Shown: positions 9,736-19,566 of the stretch, piece by piece
How positions within the stretch are numbered: position 1 is the first letter of the stretch
Layout of the letters: the number at the start of each line of letters is the position of its first letter
NCBI GenBank assembly: GCA_012862575.1
Contig: BLSF01000089.1
Coordinates: forward strand, 1-64,000
Origin: Parietichytrium sp. I65-24A
Taxonomy: Eukaryota; Sar; Bigyra; Thraustochytrida; Thraustochytriidae
Direction: 5' to 3'
DNA: 64,000 nucleotides
Notes under the pieces: model-generated
What the model was told of the DNA's origin: nothing
The model's input: the letters and a program-made list of their open reading frames with translations, nothing else
Databases searched by the model: none
Translations under genes and position numbers: made by a program

Positions 9736-11225
9736 GGGTGCTATTAACGAATAGTCAAGTATTAAGCATCGTGGAAGCGAGAGATCTTGCAGGACGTTTT
9801 CGCCAGCTTTGTACTCTTGCTTCCATCTCCCTTTTTATGAACTCTTTTGTGAAATCTTTTTCAAATTGAATGACAATGAATGAAAACGTCAATGAGGAGC
9901 GAACCCGAATGCAACTCACTCACAGTCAATTGAAAAATTTCAGCACTGACTGTGAGGACTCCAAAAGCCCGTCGACGTTTGGCCGTGTTTGTGTACTTAC
10001 TAATAGATGATCGAACTCATAGACCAGTGCATAGATCTCACTAATCGGGAAAAAGATCCTCACAGATGGAAGTGGCGTAGGAGAGAGAGGAGAAAGGTGA
10101 AGTAGGGAAAAGGCCAGGTAGGGGTACCATCACTCAATGCTTTCCGCTAGGACCTTTTAAGCCCGATAAAGGCGGTGCCGAATTCTGGCGATCCGAGACT
10201 GGTATAAACTACTAATAGAATGTTAGTCGGCCACACCCTGGCGGAACTGGCCAGCGGTGGTGCTACTGCAGTTAGTAAATATTTGCTAGGAATGCCGGCT
10301 GGAACTTGCTGAAGAGCTCTATTTCTACCTGGGTGGAACTGGAGGCTTGTGCCATAGGATTTGACTCGCCTGAAGTCTAGGACTCCGTGACTATTCCCTT
10401 CGTTAGTGACTATTATAGTCAGGCTCAGGGTGGATCTAACTGGTTCTCAGGATCGTAGCGCTTCGCGTAGGTATGTAGTAGGCGGCAAGATTTGGAGTGA
10501 GTAAGGGCTGTATAGGAGATACGCTAGGCATGGGTTTTGCACCGGGTAAGTCGTCTCCTGTGAGTCATCATCACTTTTCTAATTAGAAGAGATCTGAAGA
10601 GAGTTGATTGCTTTCTCCCTCTATCCAACTTCCTTGTATTTTATACTCTCTCGCTCTCAGTAATAAAGTACCAGTTCAAGTGTTTTGCGCATTTTTTTAA
10701 TTAAATTATAACGAGTCTTTCGAAAAAGAAGTTGACTGAAAACTAGAAAAACACGAAGAGAGTGAAACAAAAACATTTTACTTTGTACTCACTGTCAGTA
10801 CTAGTACTGACCGTGTGAGAGTACTAGTGCACTAAGACGCAACATTATTTTGGTTCTTTTAGTCATCAATGGATGGTGGGATCCTGGTTCTTTCGTCGAG
10901 AACCGACCAGCGCAAGAGTGGGTGTGCACGAGTGTTTTTGTGTTCGACTTTCTCTCATTGTTCAATCAATTGAAATTGATTTGAACAATTGAAATGAACA
11001 TTAGATCTTGAAAAAGAACGAAAGGTCGAGAGGCATTTGGGTGGTGCTGCTGATTCTCGACAGAAAGTCAATGCAGCAACTTACTGCAACGCACGCACAC
11101 AACGATAGAACGTGAGCACTGTGCTGTGCAGCCACTCAAACTTTCCAAGTCACCAGACGTGTGCGCTCTCGGCATCTCTCGGCAGAGGCGATGATGCTGT
11201 TCTTCTACAGCGATGAGTACATACC
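9736..11225. other. About 1.5 kb with no substantial ORF
   Basis: No ORF of 60 codons or more is present on either strand, which is unusual for this window, and I recognise no RNA gene. The first part (to about 10550) is of balanced composition; the second is A/T-richer and contains a perfect 18-bp palindrome at 10794-10811. It could be a decayed element or a regulatory spacer. Confidence 0.5.
10794..10811. repeat. Perfect 18-bp palindrome
   Basis: GTCAGTACTAGTACTGAC equals its own reverse complement. It lies in an ORF-free region, and a related CTAGTAC motif recurs just downstream (about 10821-10829). Confidence 0.9.
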
Positions 11226-11723
11226 GTGACTCACTGGCGAGTGCCAGTACCGCCAGACAATACTAAGGATTGTCGTGTTGTTGTTGTTGTTGTCAATGAC
11301 ATGGTGGCATGGAGCTCTGAGCGTCTGGATGACTCTGGGCTTCTCTTCTGGGAGGGGGGAAAGAAATTACTTTGCTCTGATGGCACAGTCAATCCTTTGC
11401 AGGAGCGCTGGTGTGCGCCGACTCCGAGTGGATGCAGGAAACGAAAACTCCCTCACGACGCGCCTTTTGGACTCGTCATCTTGTGCTTTTCGATTCGTAC
11501 TACAAAACGCACACCCCTCAAGGCATGGCGATGGCAGTGAGAAGCAGTGAGTAAAGAAAGATAAAGAAAGTATGGTCTCTTCCTGTGCCAGTCTGCAGTC
11601 TGCAGTACTACCGTTGGAGCGGTATCCCCGGCGGGCTTTGTGCCCGTGCGAAAACAGTGCGGTACCAAAAAAAAAAAGAAGAAATCAACCGTCGTTTTAA
11701 AAAATTCTGGTCTACGCGTCGGT
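11226..11723. other. Intergenic 3' flank of the aminopropyltransferase gene
   Basis: Contains a short (GTT)n tract near 11276-11292 and no supported gene. ORFs here are low-complexity or lack any family resemblance. Confidence 0.55.
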
Positions 11724-12918
11724 CTAATACATGAAAACCGGGTTGGCTTCGGTGATCGTTCGCTGCTCGGCTTCAAGTCCTTGGCGGATCGGCTTTGGCA
11801 AAGCAAAGATGCTGCGGTGTGTCTCGCCATCGTAAAACCTGAGCGGATCTTTTCCTTGGAAACGCTCTGAAATAAGCTTGTCCAGATGCGCTGAGTCCCA
11901 GAGGCGAAAGTTCTCGCGCCCGGTTGCAGAGTCCACATCGTCGCTGTTCTTGTTGAATGCCAAGTTATACCCCCAGCATCCAGCAAATGACGGAATCTCT
12001 ACACGGTACGGCATGACATGGTCAAAAGAAGAACGCAGAGTTTTGTTGATTGCAGTAAAGCACTCCTCGAAATTATACATTGAGCAAGAACCGCTCTGAG
12101 TTACAAAGACTCCGTTCTTCTCCAGCTTTCCGAGACAATAATTGTAAAACTCATGCGTGTAAAGCACAATGCCAGGTCCACTAAACACGGAACCCAGTTC
12201 ATTTCCACAGGAGCCCGGCGCGGCGCGAAAGTTATTCTGGTTAGAGGCCACAGACATACTCTGGTTTCAAGGAACAAGGACACGACTTACGCTTCTATTG
12301 GATCCGCAATATCCATGATGATCACATCAAACTTCTCATCAGGGTTTCTCTTCAAGTATGCATGGGCATCGTCATAGACAACCTCCAGGCGAGGGTCGTC
12401 CAGGCACCCGCCGTTCCATTCAGGAAGATGCTTTTTGCAAACCTCAACCACGCTGTGCGCACCCACGGTAGGTACGATTATTCGTCAGACAAACAACGCC
12501 TCGCACGGTTTCGAAACCGATGAAAAAGGTTTCTCTAGCAAAAATTTGCAACTTACGCTTCGTCCAGATCCACCATCACACAGCGCTCCACGGTAGGGTG
12601 CCGAAGCACCTCCCTGGCTGTTGCGAGCTCGCCACCCCCGCCGATATACACCGTTTTCGGGCATGGGTGAAGCATGAGAGCCGGATGCACGAGGCACTCG
12701 TGGTACATGTATTCGTCGTACAAAGCGCTCTGCGTTTTACCATCGAGAACAAGAGTCTTCCCAAACTGCTCCGTCTCAATAACTTGCACATTCTGGAACT
12801 TGGTCTCCCCCTCGTAGCTCACCCTCTTCAGCGACAGCTGCACCACGTAGTCATCACTGTTCGCCTCTGCATACCACATGCGGGAGGTTTCCCTCGGCTT
12901 CTGCTGCTGCCCCGACAT
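11724..12918 (-). CDS. Thermospermine/spermine synthase (ACL5-like aminopropyltransferase)
   Basis: Three exons on the minus strand: 12557-12918, 12291-12452 and 11724-12180, with introns of 104 and 110 nt. They join in frame to 326 residues. The start MSGQQQKPRETS at 12918 is the first ATG that places the conserved N-terminal domain correctly. The protein shows the spermidine-synthase fold: tetramerisation beta-strands followed by the SAM-binding loop (YIGGGGELATAREVLRH), an acidic VDLDEAV motif, YDDAHAYL, and the catalytic MDIADPIEAGPG segment. The C-terminal half (VPxFAxxWG-like IPSFAGCWGYNLAF, and YDGETH) resembles the plant ACAULIS5/thermospermine synthase branch more than spermidine synthase. 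It should transfer an aminopropyl group from decarboxylated SAM to spermidine in the cytosol; thermospermine versus spermine as product cannot be decided from sequence. Confidence 0.92.
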
Positions 12919-14257
12919 CTTCTTTTCTTCCAAGCCGCCTCTCTGACACCACACAACCCGCAACCCACGCACTCACTCCTGTCAGCCAAGCATCCTCACG
13001 CCAATCACCAAACAACGACGTCCCTGTCAAACGCTCAAACGCACAGCAACAACAGCAACTCACCACGACTTGTCTATCTATATCCCTTTCTGCACCTTGG
13101 CCGCGTCGCGATAGTCGCAATAGTCGCGTGGCTATGAACGAGACCTCCAAAAGATCACAAACACCACTCCAGTCACAGTCGCTCGCTTCTTTCAATGACC
13201 GTTTGCCAATTGCGGATGGTACGTTGCGCGGGCACCTTGCCTCTGGACCACTGATGGTGACTCTTGTCTCTGTATTCATTCATTAATTCATTCATTCATT
13301 CATTCATTCATTTGTCTATGAAGTAACTTATTCTGTATCTCTCGCTGCTATCTCCTCTCTCTACCCAGCACCTCATGGCCGCACGAGTAGCTCCCGCTAG
13401 CCGTCGCTTCGCTCGCAGATAGCGCGCCGGGTAGGCAGTGAAAATAGAGTCACGAGAAGCAGAGAAGCTCGTTTTTTGGAGGTGAGAAATTCGGACTTCA
13501 CTGATTTGACAACTTAGGCTGCAAGGTTTCTTCATTGGGCAATCATTGAAGAACGTGTGGTGCGGGCCTCGATTGAAATCCATATTTGCGCGATGATCGC
13601 GATGGTTCCTGGGCTTTGGTGGTTGGGAATTGGGAAGACAGGCTGTGAATGAAAAGATTTGGAAAAGATTTGGAATTCGTGGATTGTGAACAAAACACAG
13701 CGGGGGGAAATGGGTTGAGTGGTTGCGACTTGCGACACCATTTCCGTCGCACAATCGTCTCGAAGCCTGATTTCTACTTTTTACATTATTTCAAACTCTA
13801 AAGCTCAACCTTGCTCACCGCAAAATACATTCCAGAGTTATCCTATGATATTTTACACCTCTTGAACATAATATTACCTAGTGCCTCAGGAGTACTACTG
13901 ATTAGACATAAATTTATCTATGCAAAATTTGGTGAGGACCAGAGAGGAATGCCAAACAGTTCTATTATACGGTTATTTACTACTACATTATGATGGTATC
14001 GCACTGGTCAGAGTTAGCTGAGATAGGTGCGTTCTACCAACGGCTAAGTTAAAAGTTTACATTCTCTCACAGTCAGTCAATTTTAACAACTTGACCTCAA
14101 TCTTCGAAGGTTGGAAGACTTTGAATGGAGTCGTCTTGCGCGTCGAAAGGGCGCGCAGATTTGCTTGGCAACCCCTTTTATCTTCCTGCCATCCACCGAT
14201 CCAACAATCCGTCGGCTGTTGAGAGCAAAGCCCCCCCAAAGCCAGGTTTCAGATTGC
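12919..14257. other. Divergent intergenic region
   Basis: No gene recognised. It contains an ATTC tetranucleotide tract (about 13274-13312) and presumably the promoters of the two divergent neighbours. The reading frame of the downstream gene is open from 14111 but has no ATG before 14258. Confidence 0.55.
13274..13312. repeat. ATTC/ATTCATT tetranucleotide microsatellite
   Basis: About nine ATTC-type units with one interruption. The complementary GAAT repeat occurs at 4741-4765, so the same simple repeat seeds two intergenic sites. Confidence 0.85.
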
Positions 14258-16387
14258 ATGGATGTGTCTCTTCGAAAGCTTGCCAAATGTGTCACAGCTG
14301 CTGCGCAAGCCCGGGGCGATATTCCGCGGGAGCAAGCCCAGGAGCTTGCAGGGTTGATTGCCGGCGCCGCCCGCAAGCTAGCTACTGCCTTGCCCGTTGA
14401 CCAGGAGAACGCGAAGATACTTGGCACGTGCATCCATGCTCTCTTGGAGAATGGGGGATTACGCGACAGGTGCGAGGGGTCCGATCAGGTTGAGGATGCG
14501 CTATGCTCGTATTGCTCAATTCTGTGTGCATTGGGGAAATCTGCAAAGGCGATAGCTATGCTCACACGCCAAGCTCGACGCGCAGAGTCCGTCAAAGTGC
14601 TTCTCAACCTTGCCGCACTATTGTCAGAGAGAAAGGCTTATGGCGAAGCTCTACCGATCGCGAGCAAAGCTGTCAAACTTTGCCGCCAGAGAAGGGCGTA
14701 CCGAGATTTATTGGGCCCAGCTCTCTTTAATTATGCTGTGATTCTTGAGGGGAACAGGTGCTATGAGAAGGCAATTCGAGCTTACAAAAAGGCGGTGGCA
14801 ACTGCAGAGGCGAGCGCCCCGAGTCTGGTTCCAGGCTTTCGAGATGCAATGCACAGTGCTATGGAAGCTCACAGAAATCGCACCGCTATTCTACTTGGTG
14901 ACACGCGCTCGAGGTCGAAAAGTGCTGGGAGACCGAGGCCGCATCGTAACTTTACCGATTCACGAGTGGAGGAGGCTCCGTTACGAATCGATTCGCCGCT
15001 GGGTCAAAATACTCGCTGGGGGCGCAGACCCCAAATTGGCGCCCTTCTCGCGGATTTGAAAAACGATGCCAGAGGTTGGGAGCTTGAATCTGATTGGGAT
15101 GAAGACTCCAATGGTGATGTGGATCATGTTGCCGGTGAGGATCTTGAAGGCTACCAACTTCCCGATAACGATACACTATCACCAGTCGACTCAATGCACG
15201 GCTTCGCTCCGAAAAAGTACATTAAAGCAACCTCCCTTGGTGTTGTGGCGAGGAGACCATATGATCTTGACGAAGAGCAACAGCGCTCACCAGCCCAAAT
15301 TCCCTCCGTGAGAACAAGACGGCTGTATGCCTCCAGCGATCGGCATCAGCCGCCGGACGTTGTCCACCAACCCCCCGCGTCCTTTACCTTTCCATATAGA
15401 TATGAAGAAGCTGGCCCGGAACTACATGGTCCATACGGTTCGGGAGCGATTCACCGCCAGCCAACGCCTCCGTTGGTGATGAAGAATATGCCGAACCAGT
15501 TGGAGAAACAGGCTCTCTTTCATGGAATGGAGCGTAGTGTAAACCGGACCAGAACAAATCACTTTATAAATCAGAGTATGGAGACCTCAATCAATAATCA
15601 GATCCAAGCGACGTTGCCGTCAATAGCGGGCCAAAACAATGAGCAGTGTAGCTTGGTGCTCAAGCAGCAAAGAGAAATGGAAGGCACAATGGTAACTCTA
15701 TCTCTGGAAGAACTGAAGAGCCTCATCGGTGCGAACCAAAGCTCAAAGCAAACAAGCTGTATTAGGCCCCAGGTTTCGGAAAACTATATCATGGTGCATC
15801 CAGGCAACGTTGGTGAGAATTGCGTCGAGAGACCACCCGGCTCGCGCCTTCCGATTGGAGACTTGACTGGCCTTCTGGCCTCTTTAGCAAGCATCCGAGC
15901 TTACGAAGACGACGAAGCAAACCGGAATCCGGAGGCTAAGCCACACAAGCAACTGACCAAAGTAGATTGTGCCACTTCCGCGTCAAGCTTCGAGTTGACT
16001 CCACTAATGTCCACACCGAGCACCTCTTCCTTGGATTTTGCCAGTTCCAGGTCAGGATGTTGCAACTGCCTTGTCGGTCCGTCTGTTGAAACTGAGGGAA
16101 CGCTTGCGACCGTCACTTCAGCAACTTCTTCAAGCTCATCCTCGTCATCTTCCTCGTCTTCGTCATCTTCCTCTTCGTCATCTTCCTCTTCGTCATCGTC
16201 ATCGTCGTCATCTTCATCTTCATCTTCATCGTCATCATCGTCGTCATCTTCATCGTCATCTTCATCCTCGTCGTCTTCGTCTTCGTCTTCGTCATCATCT
16301 TCGTCATCATCCTCGTCATCATCATTATCATCTTCGTCATCATCCTCGTCGTCATCATCATCATCCTCGTCGTCTTCGTCAACGTAG
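14258..16387 (+). CDS. TPR-like protein with long poly-serine tail
   Basis: 709 residues if translation starts at the first ATG (14258, MDVSLRKLAKC); the frame is open back to 14111, but only via a TTG. Roughly residues 1-210 are helical and contain TPR-like pairs (for example ALFNYAVILEGNRCYEKAIRAYKKAVATAEA), suggesting a protein-protein interaction module. The middle is polar and probably disordered. The end is a run of about 85 serines broken by one leucine (about 16126-16384). The serines use TCA, TCC, TCG, TCT and some AGC codons rather than one repeated triplet, so the run is maintained as protein, or is an old, diverged repeat. The opposite strand of this tail reads as Asp/Glu but has no ATG. 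Family and function are unknown. Confidence 0.7.
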   Translation: MDVSLRKLAKCVTAAAQARGDIPREQAQELAGLIAGAARKLATALPVDQENAKILGTCIHALLENGGLRDRCEGSDQVEDALCSYCSILCALGKSAKAIAMLTRQARRAESVKVLLNLAALLSERKAYGEALPIASKAVKLCRQRRAYRDLLGPALFNYAVILEGNRCYEKAIRAYKKAVATAEASAPSLVPGFRDAMHSAMEAHRNRTAILLGDTRSRSKSAGRPRPHRNFTDSRVEEAPLRIDSPLGQNTRWGRRPQIGALLADLKNDARGWELESDWDEDSNGDVDHVAGEDLEGYQLPDNDTLSPVDSMHGFAPKKYIKATSLGVVARRPYDLDEEQQRSPAQIPSVRTRRLYASSDRHQPPDVVHQPPASFTFPYRYEEAGPELHGPYGSGAIHRQPTPPLVMKNMPNQLEKQALFHGMERSVNRTRTNHFINQSMETSINNQIQATLPSIAGQNNEQCSLVLKQQREMEGTMVTLSLEELKSLIGANQSSKQTSCIRPQVSENYIMVHPGNVGENCVERPPGSRLPIGDLTGLLASLASIRAYEDDEANRNPEAKPHKQLTKVDCATSASSFELTPLMSTPSTSSLDFASSRSGCCNCLVGPSVETEGTLATVTSATSSSSSSSSSSSSSSSSSSSSSSSSSSSSSSSSSSSSSSSSSSSSSSSSSSSSSSSSSSSSSSSSSSLSSSSSSSSSSSSSSSSSST

Positions 16388-17644
16388 TCTTCCACATTCT
16401 TGCAAATCGTCGTCGTGACGGGAATCTTGCAGATTTTCAAACTTCACTTTCCTCCAAACCTAAGCCTTCAACAGGTCAACTGAACTCTATTTCTCTTTTT
16501 TCAAAGCGCTCCAAAATTTGTACCCATTTACGTACGCAGGTCGGAAGAAAGCCATACGTTGCGGCAAAACTCGTCTTTCAAGATACGTTGGAACCAAATG
16601 AGAGGAAAGGCCCACAATCGGATATTTGAAGGTGTCTGCGCGGAAGGAGAAGAACATACGGTACCGGAAATCCCCGAAACTGCTCCAAGCTAAAGAACCC
16701 AGGCAGCAATCCGATACAAAGCGTGGAAAAGTCAGAACCCAATCGCTCATAAAATTGAAGCCAATCCACATCTCTGTTCCGATCTAACGATTCAATTGAC
16801 CAAGTACTATTCAATAATCCGGACTTAAGCTTTTTCTTTCAAAGCAGCTTTACTCTCGAATTACAAGCACCGCCACAGGCAACATTGCCCCACAGTCAAA
16901 TCTAAACAATGTGGCCAACAACGTCTCACACACTTCCATTTGCTTTCACTTGGTTGTGCTTCGTTGCTGTTGCTGTTACACGTCTCGCTATTCAGCAGCT
17001 ACTGCCTTCCGTAGAGTCCGCGCCTTGTTCCGCTGAACAGTCCAGGGTGACCTCTCTCTCTCGCGATCTCAGACTTGGGACCTAAATTTTGAATTTTTGG
17101 AGCCTCAATTTTATTCCCAATCAAACCATCATCCACGCGACAACTCTGATGATCGCCATTCATTCCTCCAAACGAACTCTTTCCAAGTGCCACAGTTTCA
17201 CGTTTCACAGATGATTGAACAGCATCTCTCTCAACGAACACAATAAGACGTGCTCATGTGTTCATAGCATAGATAGATGGATAGATTTGAGATAGATTTG
17301 ATAGAATAGATAGATGGAAAAGATAGTGAGTCGAGTTCAGTTCAGTCAGTTCAGAAAGAATTTGGAAGTCTGGTTCAGAAATGAGTGCTCAGAGGTTGAA
17401 CGTTCCAGTGCAGAGCGAGGACGCCAAGTGCCGTACTTTGACGCATTTCCAGTCTCGAAAGTCTGGCGCAGCGGGGCGGCTCGGATTTGGCCGCGGAGTG
17501 TAAGCTGTCAGCTGGCAGCGACCAGCTTTGAGTTGAGTTGAGTTGAGTTGAAAGGGTGCCGATATATATAACTCGGAAAGTGCCCGCGCAGCTAGTTGTC
17601 GAGATTGCTCTTGCTGGGATCCGAAAACAGAAAACGCCGGCAAG
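16388..17644. other. Intergenic region
   Basis: No gene recognised; minus-strand ORFs at 16487-16814 resemble nothing. A GATA/AGATAGAT-like tract lies near 17268-17315. Four AGTTG pentamers occur at 17531-17550, 95 bp before the next ATG, in the likely promoter or 5' UTR. Confidence 0.55.
17531..17550. repeat. 5-bp tandem repeat, AGTTG x4
   Basis: Four perfect units just upstream of the SYLF-domain gene. A TATATATA stretch follows at about 17563-17570. Confidence 0.9.
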
Positions 17645-19228
17645 ATGGGCAGGTTCTCGCTGGATGGGTACACCGACAAGTGTGTGCGCATGCTGAATGA
17701 TATGGTGAGTTGCTGGGAAGAGGGGCGCGCACGTAGATGACTCTGGAGTGCTAACGGAAGGTGCTGGACGGGAAACGGATATTATCTGCAGATCAACCCG
17801 AAATATGTCAAAGCCGACAAGCAGGTGCCGGCAACTTTGCTGAGACATTGCGAGGGCATTGCGTAAGTTTGCTCAGGCTGGTTTCTCTGACCGAGGCGAG
17901 AAAGCTGACTAATCGATGTGTCTTTCCGCGGGCCAGCTTCATTACGATCTGGAAGGCGGGATTGTTCTTCCTTGGAGGAAATGCAGGCGCTGGCTGTGTG
18001 ATTTGCAAGGTCAAGGACGAAAGCGACCCAAGGGGCTGGCGTTGGTCTGGTCCCGCCGCCGTTGTGTGCGGTGGACTTGGCGGCGGATTTATTTTCGGCG
18101 CAGAAAAAATTGACTCCATGATCATTTTAAACACCAAAAGTGCCGTTCGCGCTTTCATGGGCGACGGCCAGGTAACTTTTGGAGGAAACTTGAGCTGTAA
18201 GTGAACAAACACGAGTAGGGCATTGAAAAATGGTGAATTGCAACGACAACAAATGTCTCACACCGATGATTTACTCTTTCACCAGTGGCTGCCGGTCCCG
18301 TTGGTCGCGACATGGAGGGCCATGTCGGCGTCAGCAAGAACAAGGAAGTTGTCGCTGCCTACAGCTACTCCAAGGCGATGGGTGCTTACATTGGCGCGAC
18401 ACTAGAGGGTGCCTTTTTGGTGTCGCGGAACGACGACAACAAAAAGTTCTACAATGATCCAAGTGTTACACCCGAGAGAATTTTGAGCGGACAGATCCGG
18501 CCGCCGCTCAAGGTGGACACACTACACCGCGAGCTATACGCCATCCATGACAGGAAAGGAGCGTACTCGGGATTGGAGTCGTCGCACCATGCCTCGTCAT
18601 CTCAAGAGCCGTCTCAGTTCGCCAGCGCCGTTGCGCCTCCCCCTCAGCAAGAATACGGTGGTGGCGAGAGCCTTCAACCAAACTGGCGTAAAGTCTTCAC
18701 GGCCGAAGGAAAGCCTTACTACCACAACACAGTGACCAATGGTAAGTTGCCTCTTTGTAGTGTGTTCTCGAAAGGTGCGAAGGAAGAATGGCTCACATAT
18801 TTATGACCCCGACCCGCGCCGCACTTGGCTGCACAGAGACACGATGGGATGCGCCGCTTGCGCAGCCTGCGCAAAGTGCTGCCCCGATGCCAGCAAAGGC
18901 ATCACCTTTCGAGAACGACTATTCCTCAGGTGGAAATATTCCCGTTGCAGCCCCCGCGTCAAGAGCCATGCCAGTTGCGAGCGAATCAAATCCATTTTCT
19001 AGCACGCAATCAAATTTGCCCCAGCGTCCAGTGCCTCCTGCAAGGCCGTCTCCGCCGACGCGCCCAAGCGCCCTTGCATTGTACGACTTTGTTGGATCCA
19101 GTGCCGAGGAGCTCACATTCAAGGCAAACGATAAAATGATCGTGCTTGACAAGAGCGATCCGAATTGGTTCCGGTGCTCGCTAAACGGCAAAGTTGGTCT
19201 CGCACCATCAAATTACTTGCAGTTGTAG
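17645..19228 (+). CDS. SYLF (Ysc84/SH3YL1)-WW-SH3 actin/membrane adaptor
   Basis: Five exons: 17645-17704, 17792-17862, 17937-18196, 18286-18741 and 18837-19228. They join to 412 residues; introns are 74-95 nt. Residues about 1-205 form a SYLF domain as in yeast Ysc84 and animal SH3YL1: ATLLRHCEGIAFI, then FFLGGNAGAGCVICK, WSGPAAVVCGGLGGGFIFG, GNLSLAAGPVGRDMEG and KKFYND. A WW domain follows (LQPNWRKVFTAEGKPYYHN through ETRWDAP); it is split by the last intron, and the splice restores its second Trp. A proline-rich linker (QRPVPPARPSPPTRPS) precedes a C-terminal SH3 domain (ALALYDFVGSSAEELTF ... PSNYLQL). SYLF domains bind phosphoinositides and actin; Ysc84-type proteins act at endocytic actin patches. 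SYLF plus SH3 is standard, and the inserted WW domain is less common. Confidence 0.93.
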
Positions 19229-19566
19229 TTTTGAGAAGTCGACACGCAAGCCAGAGAACCAATCAATTCGTACGATCTGAATCTTCGTTTTTTGGTCTTG
19301 ACAGCCCGGAAAAGCGAAACCCGACGGCTTCACAGTGTATGCGACAACGAGCGAGCGCGATGATTCACCAACGATCTTCAATCAGAAATTTGCTCGTGGA
19401 AATATGAATAAAAATAAATTGCTTTCAAACTCTTCAAGTGATTGATATGCAATTTAATTGCGAAGCAACCTTTAGCATCTGCAACGCGCTTATTTTATCG
19501 GAAGTCTAAAAGTAGGATACAAACGAACAAACAAACACATTGTTCTTCTTTCGAGGAGGAACATAC
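19229..19566. other. Shared 3' region of a convergent gene pair
   Basis: 338 bp between facing stop codons, with an AATAAAAATAAA stretch near 19407 that may serve as a polyadenylation signal for the plus-strand gene. No gene seen. Confidence 0.6.

Noticed and set aside
14111-14257. Upstream extension of the TPR-like gene
   Set aside because: The frame is open but starts at TTG; the first ATG in this frame is 14258. An unseen upstream exon remains possible.
15901-16440. Minus-strand ORF rich in Asp/Glu opposite the poly-Ser tail
   Set aside because: It is only the complement of the serine codon run, has no ATG at its start (TTG only), and overlaps a longer, better-supported plus-strand frame.
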